Shown here one piece after another: positions 20,119-32,521 of a DNA stretch of 64,000 nucleotides. Made by a program: the position numbers and the translations under genes. Position 1 is the stretch's first letter; every line of letters starts with the position of its first letter. Below the pieces are notes generated by a model, which saw nothing but the letters and a program-made list of their open reading frames with translations, made no database searches and was not told the origin of the DNA. Source of the DNA: Proteromonas lacertae (Eukaryota; Sar; Bigyra; Opalinata; Proteromonadidae); contig NGBS01000318.1 of NCBI GenBank assembly GCA_002245135.1, forward strand, positions 25,470 to 89,469, in the 5' to 3' direction.

Positions 20119-20949
20119 TATGTTTGATGAAAATAATTTGTATATTTCATGATATTGTATTGCAACAGGCGTATCATTAGCATCAATAAATAAATCCATT
20201 AGATGTACAGATACAACTTCACTCGAAGAACTGTATGAGTTAATAAAGGAATTGTATTGCATTACTGGTAGTATATCACTGTATGAAAGTGAAAACTTGG
20301 TAAATACGTTTAACGAACTTGAAGAATCAAAAATATATATTGTTAAAGTTAGTAATTCAGAAACAACCCTAAATATCCCTATAAGTAATCAAAAAATATC
20401 CATATTATTTTTAGATCATGGAATATCTGCAATGAATGATATTTTAAACAATATAAAGAAGTATAAATGTAAATACTGTGATCAGCGTTGTGGAAATCCC
20501 CAATCTCTCCAATTTCATCAGTTAGTATATATAAATACTATTTTGTGATGAAATGATAAATAGAGTCATGGAATTAATGAAAATGTGTCTACACAAAGAG
20601 TTACTCATTATAAATGTCCTATTACTCATTGTTTATATCATACAAAACCATTCAAAACATATTCATCTTTCAAAAGACATTTTATAAGGAAACACCAAGA
20701 CAAATTCTTTATTTGTCCTCATGATTATTGCAATAAAGTATGGAATTATTAATGTATTCCTATTCATCTATAGACTTTTTCTTACGAACCAGATTTGAAA
20801 CAACATTTGAAATTCTGTGGAACTCTTTTGAAATGCCCTTTATGTGGTTTAGTTGTTAATAATCTAGTATTTTTATGGTTGTTACTGTTATGAAATAGAG
20901 AACTATGAAATCTCATCGTGAAAATTCACATGGGTTGAATTCTTCATGA
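20119..20949 (+). CDS. C2H2 zinc-finger protein
   Basis: Spliced exons give a string of C2H2 fingers: CKYCDQRCGNPQSLQFHQLSH (joined across an intron at about 20526-20562), CPITHCLYHTKPF...KRHFIRKH, CPHDYCNKTFSYEPDLKQH (joined across a second intron ending at 20772) and a last finger CPLCGLV...MKSHRENSH after a third intron. The C-terminus is GLNSS. It probably binds nucleic acid in the nucleus; the finger linkers are irregular and the target is unknown. The N-terminal half (LYELIKELYCITGS, NEELEESKIY-like acidic helices) has no recognised domain. The start is unclear: the only in-frame ATG (20119) is followed after ten codons by an in-frame TGA, so there is an unrecognised intron, a different start or an error. 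Confidence 0.75.
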
Positions 20950-21061
20950 GTATTATATTGTAATTTAATGATAATTTATTTGTTTATATGGTTTTGTTGT
21001 TGTTCATTTCAAATACAAATTTCTTAAAACCGTTAGTTTTTTGAAACTAGAATTTGAAAAA

Positions 21062-23506
21062 ATGAGTGATAATAAATCAAAATCTGAATTACCACCTGAA
21101 ATACCAAGTATATATTCTGAATTATGATGTATAGAAAGATCTAATTCTGTAACAGAATCTAGTAGATTCCCAAAAATCACACAAACAAAAGTAAAAAGGA
21201 GAAGTGTAGCAGCCAAAGATTTACAAAGATTGATGCTACCACTTGCATCAGAATTGGAGGTGGAATCACCAACGGTAGAGACAAAAGTAGATGATCCTTT
21301 AGCAGTATCGAAAAGGAATGAGTTGTTTAAATTCTATGTATTTTTAAATATAGTAATCAATAATAATCAATAGAATGATATTGATACTGTAATTAAACAA
21401 TATCAGCTAGACTTAGCGCTACCTACAAAACGTGAAATATCTACAGCCTTCAATTCAATGGCAAAAGCATCTTCTAATGTAACTCAAATAATGAAAAAGG
21501 AAGGAACAAGAAACATTGGAGAGTTAATTAAACGTTTATACTTAGATACTAGATTATCAACCTATTTATATGATTTAATAAACTCAATAGGAGGTACAAT
21601 ATTGCAATATATTGAAAAAGACAAATCTATTCATATCAGGACAATCCGAGAGACAACTAACCCAGCACTATCAATGACAGTAGCATTAACAAATTTAATA
21701 TTTGAATTACGTACACAAATAAACAATTTGGTTTATGAAATGAATAATCCTCCTCCATTGAATAAAGATACTATAGGAAAGTATAAAATATCTATAAGAG
21801 ATGTATTATTATTGAAATTTCCAGATATAAAGGAAATGACAATAAAAGATAGTGAATTAAGAGAAGCATTAGTAATGTCCTGTGGAACAATCGAAACAAT
21901 GACTGATTTGTTGAATTATCATAAAGGCTTGATTACTAGTTTGATTGAAAATAGTATTGACTTGCAAGAGACATTGTCAATTGTTCCATCTAAACAATCT
22001 GTTATCTTACAAACAAAAGTGAACAAAGTATATATTCATTGTTATTATTTATTTATTTATTTAGTTGGAAGGTGAAATACAAAGAATGAAAGATTCATAT
22101 GAAGAAAAATTATATAAATACAAAACAGAAGCAAGAGATATAAAATCAAAATATGACCAACTGAAACAAGAAGATGATGCATTACAATTCCATTATAAAA
22201 GCTTACAAAGTGAAATGAAATATTACGAAAATGAAAGTGAAAAGAAAATTCGAGGAGCTGATTTGATGGCCGAGAAATTAAAAGATGAAATAACAAAATT
22301 AAGAAGACAAGTTGCTCAGAAAGATAAAGAGTTACAAGATAAAGTGAACGATTTAAGAGTGTTGACAGCAGAATCGAATGATTTACAATACAAAGCAAAA
22401 AGTAATGAAGAAAGAGATGTTATGTTAAATTCATTTCAAAAAAAATGTGTTGATCATGAGAAACAAATTGACAACTTAAAGCAACAGTTATTACAGAACA
22501 GAGTTACTATAAAAGGATTAGAAGAGAAATTGAATGATACAAATGTACAAGATGCTGAGTTTTGGAAAGATGTACAGTTATTTTATTATCATTTTTTATT
22601 ATTAAATAGAAAATACAAGATTGTATAAAGATCTTAAAATCAGGTGAAGGTGAAAGTAAAGTTTTGTCTGATATAAGAGTCTAGTATAAATGCATATATT
22701 AATTCATTTATATATATATATATATAGTCTTGATAAATATAATGAAGATAAATCCAATCCATTAAATCAATATGCTTCAATATCAATTGATAGATCAACA
22801 ATGACAGACATGACTTATCAAGACTTGGCATTCTTAGAGGAGAAATATCAAGAACAAATACAATCATTAAACTCAAAATTGGCAGAGTATAATCTACTAT
22901 TTTTCTAATTTGTTATAATAAAATAGTTTGGCTCGAAAATTAAAAGATGGTTATACAGAGACATTAGCTGAAAAAGCGATTAGTGATGAAGATAATAAAT
23001 GGAAATTGGCATTGAAACATTCTGAAATGTTAGCAATGAAACATCAATTAGAAAAAGAAATATTAATGGTAAAATTATCAGCCAGTGAAAAGTTAATAGA
23101 ATCAAAAAGACATGAAAATAGAACGTTACAACATCAGATAGAGTATTTAAATGAAGATTTATCCGAATTGAAAAAGTGTTTGACTATAAAACAAAATGAA
23201 TTGAATAATTTAATGAAAAAAGAACATCAAATGATAAGAGATGGCTCATTATTTGGTCAACAAGAATATAAAGCTGCTTTAGCTGATGAAAATGAATCGC
23301 TAAGTAGAGGATATGAAGAAGAAATCTTAACTTTGAAAGAAACTATAAGAAATATGAGAAAGAATTATCAAGAAAATTTGAAACAACTTGCTGAAGAGAA
23401 TATGTCTGAGAAAGTGAAATATACTCATGATATTGTTAATTTAGAAGCTACTTTGGATTTATACAAGAAATATTATAAATTATCTCCTCCTCCAAATGAA
23501 GATTAA
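21062..23506 (+). CDS. Coiled-coil protein, cytoskeletal type, unrecognised
   Basis: The gene begins MSDNKSKSELPPEIP, followed by a 27-nt intron that restores the frame. Further introns of 36-45 nt occur at about 21340, 22028, 22573, 22685 and 22891, with clean GT...AG phases. After a basic Ser-rich N-terminus there is a helical globular region (ELIKRLYLDTRLSTYLYDLI, ELREALVMSCGTIETMTDLL). Then come about 450 residues of nearly continuous coiled coil (EGEIQRMKDSYEEKLYKYK to NLEATLDLYKKYYK) and a short tail LSPPPNED. It has no motor, kinase or membrane motifs. It is probably a centrosomal, flagellar or cortical scaffold, but that is inference from architecture only. I do not recognise an orthologue. 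Confidence 0.75.
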
Positions 23507-23922
23507 TTAGAAATTATGATATTATAGTGTGTTATTATTTCTTTTTATGATTAGTATTCTAAATTCTATTATTAGCCATATTAATTTGCTATCAAATAAA
23601 ACATATTCATTGTATATTAGCAAATCTGCACTTAATAACAATTAAAAACAATTAGATGAATTAAAAACAAGAAACTACTTGGTTTTATGAACTCTTTTTT
23701 ATTATCATCAATACAATCAGATTATATAGCACAATATTAAGAATTACTCAAATCTTGTTAAATTTAAGAATGAACATACAGAACAACTATGTTTGATTTT
23801 TCATGACCTAATATAATAAAAAATAAAGGAACATGAGAATTTTCAACATTAAAATAATATATATTTATCAACATTTCCATCTCAAAACTATCCTTTCTTT
23901 ACATTTTTCATCATTATTTATT
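23507..23922. other. Intergenic, no gene seen
   Basis: About 415 bp of AT-rich sequence separate the convergent ends of the coiled-coil gene and the NTPase gene. I see no open frame, RNA gene or repeat that I can support. Confidence 0.6.
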
Positions 23923-26886
23923 TTAAAAAACTTTTCTTTTAACCATTTCTTTTATTCTTTCAGATATAAATCTTAAATGATTGGATTTTGTAATATCATC
24001 TTCAAAAGTTTCATAGATTAATATATTGTTATAATCGCATTTCGCCATTGAATGATACATTAATTCCTCTCATTATATCATCTACTGCACCAATGATTTT
24101 TATTTTATTATCTATTTCTTTTTCACCATTATTTTTATGTCCTATTATACCACCATAATATTCGTAGTTTTTCCTATAACAAGTTACATTTTCATTATAT
24201 AAATCTAATGAATATGCATTTTGTATTTTTTGTTGAATAAATTCATTAATTTTATCCATATTTTGTTCAATGTATAAATCTATATTAAATTTCTTCTTTA
24301 TTATGTATGAATCTATGTCAATATTATTCTCTTCTATATATAAATTAAAAGAATCTACATCTTCAATTTTAATTAACTCTTTGTTAATACAAGCCATTTT
24401 TCTCACATGTAGATCTAAATCATATTTACTCATGAAATAATTCGGATAATTATCATATAATTTATATTTTGGATGTTTCAGAATTATCACTTTTTCAATT
24501 TCTTCTTTTGTAAATGGAGGTATATACATCACAAGTGGACATCTTTTACTTTGAAATGTCTTATACTCTTTTTTTGTTGGATCAGCTATTAATATTATCA
24601 TTTTTGCATCAGGATAATCATCTTCTCCAATTACTTCTCCATCTGAAATTACAATAAATGGATTACAGCCATTTTCAGTTCTTTGTTCAACACCACTTAT
24701 ACTTATTATTTGAATATTTTGATTATGTTGATGAATAAAATCTTTGAGGACAGCTGCCAATATTGTTTTACCTATTCTACTATGACCAAATATTAAGTAG
24801 TTCTTTTGATATGGATAATTTATATCAATAATATCTCCAGGACATATAATGTTAAATATCTTATAGTAACAATCTCGCATCAAATATACTATACTTTTAT
24901 TTCTTGCATATGTTTCTATTTTCACCCCTACTGGTAGTTTATATAATGGAGGTGGAAGTACATCATTAACATTGTTTATTGTTGTTGATACTATTTTTGA
25001 ATTTGTTGTTAATCTTTTGATTAATTCAGCTTTCTTTCCATTGGCACTTAATTTATTCATTGTTAATAATTCTCTTAATTCAATTTCTGTCAATTTATTA
25101 TAATCATCATCATCTTTTTTCATTTCTTTCTTTTCTTCTTTTGATGTATCTTTTTTTGCATCTTCTAATCTTTTTATTAATACATCCTTATTTCCACTTA
25201 CTTTTAATCCTTTACTTTTCAATAAATCTACAATTATTTTATCAATATCTGGAGTAATATCATGTTGTCCTTCATCTAATATACAAAATCTATAATTGTA
25301 ATTATCTCCATTCTCACCATATTCCTATTATATAACAATATAATTAATACTATCATGGATTCTAACATGCTCTTTTCATCTTCTTCAAATATCTCATCTC
25401 TACATATTATTTTATAAAATACTCCTTCTAGAATAAAGTCAAAATAATTATTTTTATCCAATATAAAATAAAGAAAATGGTTTGCACCATCTGGATAATA
25501 TATTGACTTTTCTTTCTTTGAATTATACTGGAAATTAGCATCTGTTTTGTTTATATCAGTTTGCATAACTAATTCATATGATATTATATGTTTTATTGCT
25601 AATCTCCTCATTTCATTATCATCATTCATAAATCTAAGTTTATTTATTAGTATACCATATTCAGTATTATTTCTAGGAGGATAGAATTTGCATGTAACAT
25701 AATCTTCAACATATTTCGATATAAACTTTAAGTGTTGTTTTGGTTTGTATATTCTTTCTTTTACAATCTCATCATCTACTTCTTCTAAATCATATTTTAA
25801 TATGATATTTGATAATGCTGTTTCTTTCAAATAATTTTTATTGTTATAATGATCTAAAAATTCATTATAACCTTCTGTTCCTACCACACTATCTATCAGT
25901 TGTTTATAATAACTCCAATAATCTTTACCATAATTCATTTCATATAAATAATTGAAGTATATTAATCTGGGAATATTTCCATATCTTTCACAAACATCTT
26001 TAAAGTCTTTACTTTCAACATCAACACAATCAAAACCAATACAATTCTCAAACCATTTCTGAACTTCTTCAAATTGTAATGATTCAAAATATAATTTAAT
26101 AGAAGATTCATTTTCCGAATATGCATTATAATTATTCTTCTCTGGAGAACTTATGGAGATAACTGTATTATTATCTTCAAAATTGACATTATATGTATCA
26201 ACTATTACTAATGCATCGTGAATATCATAAGTATTAACATTTTCTATTTTAATAAGATTATAACCATTACTTTTATCCTTTTCTAATTTATATACTTTTA
26301 CTTTTATTTCACTTCCATATCTCTTGCCTTTATAAACATATACACCACCTTTGTATTTTTTTTGCCAATCATCACTATTCTTTAATATGTATAGTAAATA
26401 ATATATAAACGAAGTCTTACCAATACCAGGTTGACCTGTTATTACTATTTTCGCATATCGCATTTTAAGTCCATGTATACAGTTCCACATTATTCTATAA
26501 CTTTCTCTAATGTAAATCTTCTTAAGGGGGAATTGGAATACATTAACATCAGTGTTTGAAAAATCTAAATAATCAACATTAGTATTACTTCTAGCAGTAT
26601 ATATTCCATTCATATTGTTGATGATTTTCACAAAACTATCTGGTTCTGCATTAACATGAAATGTAGAGACTGCTTGATTTGTATTAGTACTACCACCATC
26701 ATTTACTGGTATATTTATAGGAATAATTGCACTTTTTCTATCATTTGTCTTTCTTCTTTTGGAATTATTATTACTGTTATCACTTCCTTTTCTCTTCTCT
26801 GTATAAGTTCTTTCAACTCTACTTTCACATCTACCTCCACCTCTACCACTACCTTTAGCTTTACTAATTTTTAATTTTTGAACCAT
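23923..26886 (-). CDS. Double P-loop NTPase with central SAP motifs (Crinkler/RHS-like)
   Basis: From the ATG at 26886 the first half has a basic Gly/Arg-rich N-terminus, then an NTPase domain with Walker A ITGQPGIGKTSFIYYLL, as in Crinkler and retrotransposon-hot-spot (RHS) NTPases. A 26-nt intron (25325-25350) joins in frame to a region with two SAP-like DNA-binding motifs (LLKSKGLKVSGNKDVLIKRL, and LTEIELRELLTMNKLSANGK plus its KAELIKRL tail). A second NTPase follows with Walker A LIFGHSRIGKTILAAVL and a hydrophobic Asp-containing strand (AKMIILIADP). The frame stops at 24029, but the +1 frame continues NNILIYETFEDDI...KRKVF to 23923, so one base may be extra. No LxLFLAK-type Crinkler N-terminus is present. 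Likely nuclear and DNA-associated; role unknown. It could instead be a mobile-element-associated protein. Confidence 0.6.
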
Positions 26887-27231
26887 ACAATTGTTTAAAG
26901 AGTATTAAGTGAAATATTAAAGAAAATAGAAATTCAATCAAATCAAATCAAGCCTATTTTAGCCAATCAAATGAGAGAATTAGAATAATTTTGATATTTA
27001 GTTTTGTACTGATCTAAAAAGAGTTAAAGTTTGATATAATTAGAATAACTGTATTATTGTGTGTTATATATTATTATATGATTAAATATATTTTAATGAA
27101 TAATCGAGTTAAAACAAACGTTTAATTTTCGAGGATCATGGTATTATAGCAGTACTGACGAAATGTGTAAGAATAATAGTGATTACATCAGAATATGTCT
27201 TTCTTTCAGTTCATCCAATATCTTAATCTTT
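26887..27231. other. Intergenic, no gene seen
   Basis: AT-rich sequence upstream of the NTPase gene. A direct TCAAATCAAATCAA run occurs at about 26938-26952. Nothing coding is supported, except a possible +1 extension of the next small gene down to about 27185. Confidence 0.5.
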
Positions 27232-27462
27232 TCATTCATTTTCCCCTTTCGGATATTCTTTAATTCTATTTTCGATTCTAACTACTTCTGTATAAATATG
27301 TTCAACTAAACAAACTTTTACACTTTCATCTTCACAAATCGTTCTAATCACCTCATCTTCAATTCCATTAAAACTATAAGGTGTAAATAAGTCATCCATA
27401 TGTAAAATAAATGAAAAACAAAAATATTCATCAAGCAAAGAATCAAGCCTATTTTCTTTCAT
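27232..27462 (-). CDS. Small hypothetical protein, 76 aa
   Basis: ATG to TGA encodes an acidic helical protein (MKENRLDSLLDEYF, NGIEDEVIRTICEDESVK, VRIENRIKEYPKGENE). Just past the TGA, the +1 frame continues KIKILDELKERHILM before a stop, which looks like the same kind of helix. The true C-terminus may therefore be about 16 residues longer. I recognise no family, and neighbouring genes give no functional clue. Confidence 0.35.
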   Translation of the reverse strand: MKENRLDSLLDEYFCFSFILHMDDLFTPYSFNGIEDEVIRTICEDESVKVCLVEHIYTEVVRIENRIKEYPKGENE

Positions 27463-27592
27463 TTTATTAATTTATATTATCTCTTTTTAATCATTTCATA
27501 GTTTATGAATATAATTATATGGAATTGAATAACAATTATAATAACTACAATAAAAGCATATAACAAAACATAGAAATTATTACACTACAATA

Positions 27593-28592
27593 TTATGAAC
27601 TATAAGGTGGAGGTGGTTGTTGTTGTGGTTGTTGTTGTTGTTGTTGTTGTCTTTGTTGTTGGATTGGAAGTAATGGTGAACATTGATTCAAACCAGAAGG
27701 AATATCTTCACCAATATAATCATTCTGTCTATAATCATATTCATCATCTATTGGCTTCATACCACTCATTATTGCAGTTGGAGCTGTATTGATACTTGGA
27801 GAAAAGAAATCGATAAACTATAATAACATATTAACAAATATATATATCAATATACTTGAAGTAATGTCATATATTTTGAATCACCTAAATAAGAATGTAA
27901 ATCTTGAGGATTTTCAGTTCCATTCAAAGAACATAAAGGATTATTATTAATATCTCTATTCGTATTATGTTGTAAATGTCTTTTTACTATACTTCTTAGT
28001 TTATCTAAAATATATAATTCTTTATCTTTTATTATATTATTGGATGTGTTATGCTTCAAACTTACATGAGATGTAGTACTTGTATAGCCTATTCTTTTAC
28101 GTTTTGATTCTACACGGATAAATTTCTCTATTGTTTGTTTGATTAAAACTTCACCTTCTTTTATATTACAACTCCATCTTCCATCACTCTCATGATAGAA
28201 CACTGTAGTTGAATTTAATGCTCCTGTTAATACTTTATCTACATTTCCTCGATATGGTTTTCCATTTGGACCTATTAAACTACTCTGTTGATGATGGATA
28301 TAGGTTGTTTAGAAATTAAGAAAAATGTATCACAGTTCATTTTATTATAAAAAGATATCGAAGATCCTCATATGTGCATGGCTCACCGGTTTGCTTCATA
28401 TATTGTATTAGTTTCACTACTAAAGTCATATCTGCTCTTCGTCTAGCATATTCTTCTGTAGATCTATACTCAGTTTAATGAATATAATTAATACACATAT
28501 TGATTGGGAGAAACTACTGGCTGAATATAATTAGGTGGAATCTGTTGTTGTATTGGCTGATTTATATACTGTGGATAAGGATATGAAATCAT
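27593..28592 (-). CDS. Gln/Pro-rich hypothetical protein with helical core
   Basis: Exons joined by short introns give an N-terminal Pro/Gln/Tyr-rich segment (MISYPYPQYINQPIQQQIPP), a helical stretch ARRRADMTLVVKLIQYMKQT, a conserved-looking core (LIGPNGKPYRGNVDKVL, FYHESDGRWSCNIKEGEVLI), a basic segment with Lys/Arg clusters (RVESKRKRIGYTS) and a C-terminal poly-Gln/poly-Pro tail ending PPPPYSS. The layout, a compact basic core flanked by low-complexity tails, suggests a nuclear regulatory protein, but no family is recognised. The start is taken as the ATG at 28592. An upstream exon is possible, because an acceptor-like TTTGATATAG precedes the frame. Confidence 0.5.
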
Positions 28593-28823
28593 ATCATCTG
28601 AAGGCTATATCAAATAACACTAAAGATCATATACATGATAGATATTCATTTAATTATTATTTTTGAAACGACTATATTTTTGATCAATATAAAACAACTC
28701 ACATATGCATATACAATCGATAAAAAGATATGTATATTATATAATAGAAAAAAATATATATATAAATCAATATTATATTACTTTATAACAGGAAAAGGAA
28801 TTATATGCTGATAAAAAACTATA

Positions 28824-29652
28824 CTATTCCTTTACATATTTTACAAACGCGGATGAAGTAGAACAGTTTAGATGAACACTTTCTTCCAACAGATTATCTT
28901 CAGCAACAATTACACTATCTGGTGAAAATGGTTCCATTTTCACTGCATCTACTCTAATTGGATATTTGAATGTATTACCTACTGTCGAAGGCAATGGTAA
29001 ATCTTGATTCGGTTGATATTGATTAATATTCTGATTTTGTGGAATTAAGAAAGGATTCATGGGAGGAATACACGATTGTTGGTTGAAAATTGGTTGAATA
29101 TTTTGTGGTTGTGATGAAGATTGGTTTAATTGATTGAGACTGTTATATAAAATGGTGAAAAACATTGATTGTTGAATAGGTGTTAAATTACTTAGAGATT
29201 GAAGGTGTTGAGGTGATATACTTTCATATGTTAAGTTTCTTATACCTATAAAAACAAATTACAGTGATTAAAATACTCAAGTCTCTATTAGAGATTCTCC
29301 TTCTTCTATTCCTTTCTCTCTCGAGTTTGTATTGCTTAAATTCCTCTAGTTTTCTTTTTTCACAAGAATTACACACCAATCTTCTTTTGTACCTGAATAA
29401 AAAAATAAAAAAATAGTAATACCGAATACGAGTACATAACTCACCCTTCTGATGGTCACATCCTTCGCAGCCTGCGCATTGACAATGAGTACAGTCAATC
29501 TCTTGGCACCAAATACATTTATGCTTCTGAGGTCCAGGTCTACACGTCTTGAGCTCGAGGTTAGAGTTCGAAGGTAAATCCATGAGGTATGTCAATAGAA
29601 AATAATGATCTAAGTTGTGATTTTTATTACCACATTCTATTGGCTGATTCAT
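28824..29652 (-). CDS. Cysteine-rich putative DNA-binding protein
   Basis: The start at 29652 (MNQPIECGNKNHNLDHY) leads into a dense cysteine cluster, KCIWCQEIDCTHCQCAGCEG, followed by CDHQKGELC. Across a roughly 30-nt intron a CNSCEKRK finger and a very basic helix (YKLERERNRRRR) follow. A second 31-nt intron (donor in TTGA|GTATTTTAATC) restores the frame to SIRNLTYESISPQHLQSL. The rest is Gln/Asn/Pro-rich and ends with a short conserved-looking domain (KYPIRVDAVKMEPFSPDS). The cluster of about ten Cys with CxxC spacing implies zinc binding. With the Arg-rich helix, a transcription-factor role is plausible. I cannot name a zinc-finger class. Confidence 0.6.
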
Positions 29653-29940
29653 CGTTACTCACAAATAATGTTTAATTTGATTTTAAGCCTAATTCCTTTT
29701 AGAATACCTTCTTTTTATGATCGTATTGGATTAGTGTGGTAGAATGTCTATTACTCAGCAAATATTAAGTAAAAAATCAAAAATTAATGAAAAATAGATT
29801 ACACAACTAATAAATATCATATTATATAAAAAGACATAAATGAATTTACATTAATTAGATTTTGAAATTGAAAAGCTTCAACAAAATCACTAAAAATATA
29901 TTCATTAAACGACATATAATGAAATATATCATGTAACAAA

Positions 29941-30576
29941 TCACACAAAACACTCTACATCAGATTCTTCGTCTGTTTGCTCTATATCAGATAAAGAAAG
30001 TGGTGTAATAGGATTATTTGACAATGTTGGTGCACTAGAAGATTCACATCTTTGTGAACAATTGGGACAATAATGGTGTTTCTTATGAGATTGTGAGTTT
30101 TCATCTTCATCATTATTATCCTCTTCTAATTCACTATTACATTCCTGACATAATTGCTGTAGAGATATCTAAAAATATTGTTATTAGTATAATTACTATA
30201 CTGTAGATTTAAGAATTTTACGTTTACATGGGTAAGACGTTAGGTCGCATAATCCAAAATCGACACTATATGAACGCCGTAGACCTAATACATTTAAAAT
30301 CTGAATCATACACGACATATCATTGAAACATCTCTTTTTGGGTGTTGAAATCGTTTTTCCTTGTGAAGAAGAATTTTGATTGTCAATTGATGAATTCTGT
30401 GTTTCTCTATCAATTATAAAATCAGGAAAAAAATACTGTGAAGAGAGTTTTACATTTTCAAGTCTGGAGCATAGGTCATTACCAGAATTTGACAAATCTT
30501 TGTTTATATTTTGAGAAGACGATATTTTGTAGTGAATTCTTCGACTGGGAGAGTTTTGTAGCTGATTGAAACTCAT
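29941..30576 (-). CDS. Hypothetical protein with C-terminal CxxC cluster
   Basis: Two exons are joined by a 33-nt intron (GTATAGTAATT...TTTTTAG, about 30168-30200). The N-terminal half is Ser/Asn/Gln-rich (MSFNQLQNSPSRRIHYK) with a short basic motif STPKKRCF. The C-terminal half has CQEC, an acidic run EEDNNDEDE and CPNCSQRC, giving two possible CxxC zinc-binding pairs. The tail is acidic (DIEQTDEESDVECFV). It is probably a small nuclear regulator, without a recognised family. A TTCGTTTCA element in inverse orientation lies about 76 bp upstream of the start. Confidence 0.55.
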
Positions 30577-30980
30577 TCTATTGACTCCTTACCAAATTAA
30601 TAAGACAAAAAGAAAGTCAAATGAAAATTCTACGATTTCTCTAAAAATATATTCGTTTCAAAATAATATTGTTCCATTTTTTCATGAAATGATTGTTGCG
30701 AATTGCTTCAGATATTTAAAATTTGTATGACTATTGTAATAATTAGTTTAAGTGATATATGAAAAAATCATAATAAACACAATTAATTATCTCAATTATT
30801 AACAGCATAATTCAATTTTGATATATCTATTTAATTTGTCTTCCAACAAGGTTACTTAAATTTCTTCTATTTAAATAAATTTACGCTCATTTGATAATCA
30901 GAATAATACAATGAAAAGAGTAAAAATATTAGTTCAAACAATCACAAAAGCACATATAAAGTGAATAAACATAAATAAAA
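30577..30980. other. Intergenic with promoter-like element, no gene seen
   Basis: An AT-rich gap between the divergent small gene and the 3' end of the helical-repeat gene. It holds the TTCGTTTCA element at 30652-30660. Nothing else is supported. Confidence 0.5.
30652..30660 (+). promoter_or_regulatory. TTCGTTTCA promoter-like element
   Basis: CTAAAAATATATTCGTTTCA is the fullest copy of the recurrent element, about 76 bp from the start codon of the minus-strand gene at 30576. Confidence 0.4.
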
Positions 30981-32471
30981 CTACTCTACATTTTTAATTA
31001 GAATCTTTCTCAGTATTTCTTCAAGTTCATCATTTCTATATTCATTATCACACATAATAATCTTCAATGTTTCTAAATAAGCTAATTTAAACTATGAATA
31101 AAACATAAACAAGTGATAAAAAATACTTTTGTCTCATCTTCGTAAGTATCACATACAAAATCAACTATTTTCTAAAAAAATAATAAAATGTGTAAATATA
31201 CAAAAAGATTTTCATCGTCTAATGCTGCAACACTATGAATTTTAGCTAATAACAGCATAACATAAATTTGTTCATTGTTATTTAAACATTCCTATTTCAA
31301 TATAAATAACAATTAAATAATATTATATATAAATATATATATACATATGTATCATAATTTTCAAGTAAAATGAAATAATTATTAATATATTCAGTTGATT
31401 CTGGTTGTAACAACAGATCAATAAACGGTAAATTTTCATTTTGATTTACATTTTCATCATCATCATCATTAAATTTATAGAATAATGTGTGAATAGAAGA
31501 CTTAATAATAATAATAAATGTATTTATAATAATATATACCAATATAATAAGTGGTAAAACACTAATTTCTTCCATTCCATTTAACAATTCAATGAAATAA
31601 TTATCATCGGGTAAAGAAACAATCTCAAACTGCTCATGACATATATATTCTTCAGCTGTAAGTGATAAGAAATATGATAAATGTTCTAATAATGAATAAT
31701 ACTCTAAGTGACAATATAAAAATTAATATTATTATTATACCTTCAGTGTACATGCATTCTAAATAATATATCCTAATATTATCCCATATTTCTTCCACTG
31801 GATAATATTTTCCACTATAAATATTTTTGAATAGAGTATTATTACATAAACAACCAAAACTACTAAGAAGTGAAAATGCTTCTGATTTTTGTGGGAGTTT
31901 TACTGACTATTTTTATTATACATATTAATTATTTAAATATATAATTATACTTCATATGGATATGTAAATGATAGTATTATTTTAACTAGATTAAACTCTT
32001 CATTTTCAATAATGTCTATCCACTCCTTTAATTCGTGATAATTCTGAAAACAATTAATGAGAAGACTTAATTGATTGGATAAATGAGGTTCTGAAGCATA
32101 TTTAAGATTAAAATTTGATAATATCTCTTTTAAAGGTTGATTATCATAAGATATTCCTGTATCATTGTATATTTCATAACTATTATATACTCTCTATTTC
32201 AACTATATTCTCATCAATATATTCTGGAAGTTCATAACACATTTCATCTCCTCTACAATAGTAATGATCTCCATCAGGTAAAATATATTTTGTCCAATCC
32301 AAATTCTATTTGAATAAAATAATAAAATTAGCGTACATTGTTGTTTTCCTCAATATCAATACCAGCTAAAGACAAATAAATTTGAGCATCATCAATAATT
32401 GTATCAATTTTTGTAGACATATTTGAAAGTATTTTCAATGCTTTATCTACGTCTGATGAAGAGTTATTCAT
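30981..32471 (-). CDS. Helical-repeat-like hypothetical protein
   Basis: Multiple short exons are separated by AT-rich introns of about 30-40 nt. The start at 32471 gives MNNSSSDVDKALKILSNMST. Later pieces include WTKYILPDGDHYYCRGDEM, LKEILSNFNLKYASEPHLS, LLSSFGCLCNNTLFKNIY, NLPFIDLLLQPESTEYINNY, IYVMLLLAKIHSVAALDD and a C-terminus ELEEILRKILIKNVE. The Leu-rich paired helices look like a HEAT/ARM-type solenoid. I do not recognise the family. Near 32185 the frame IESI ends in TAA and the +1 frame carries on RVYNSYEIYNDTG, another apparent one-base break. Exon limits are approximate. Confidence 0.55.
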
Positions 32472-32521
32472 ATTTGAAGATTTCTTTTGCTTTATGTAAT
32501 CTATTTCATTAAAACTTATGT

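Noticed and set aside
20119-20160. Selenocysteine at the in-frame TGA of the zinc-finger gene
   Set aside because: No SECIS-like element was looked for with certainty, the flanking residues show no redox motif, and a missed splice is simpler.
27595-27792. Val-rich plus-strand frame
   Set aside because: It is the antisense of the poly-Gln/poly-Pro tail of the minus-strand gene.
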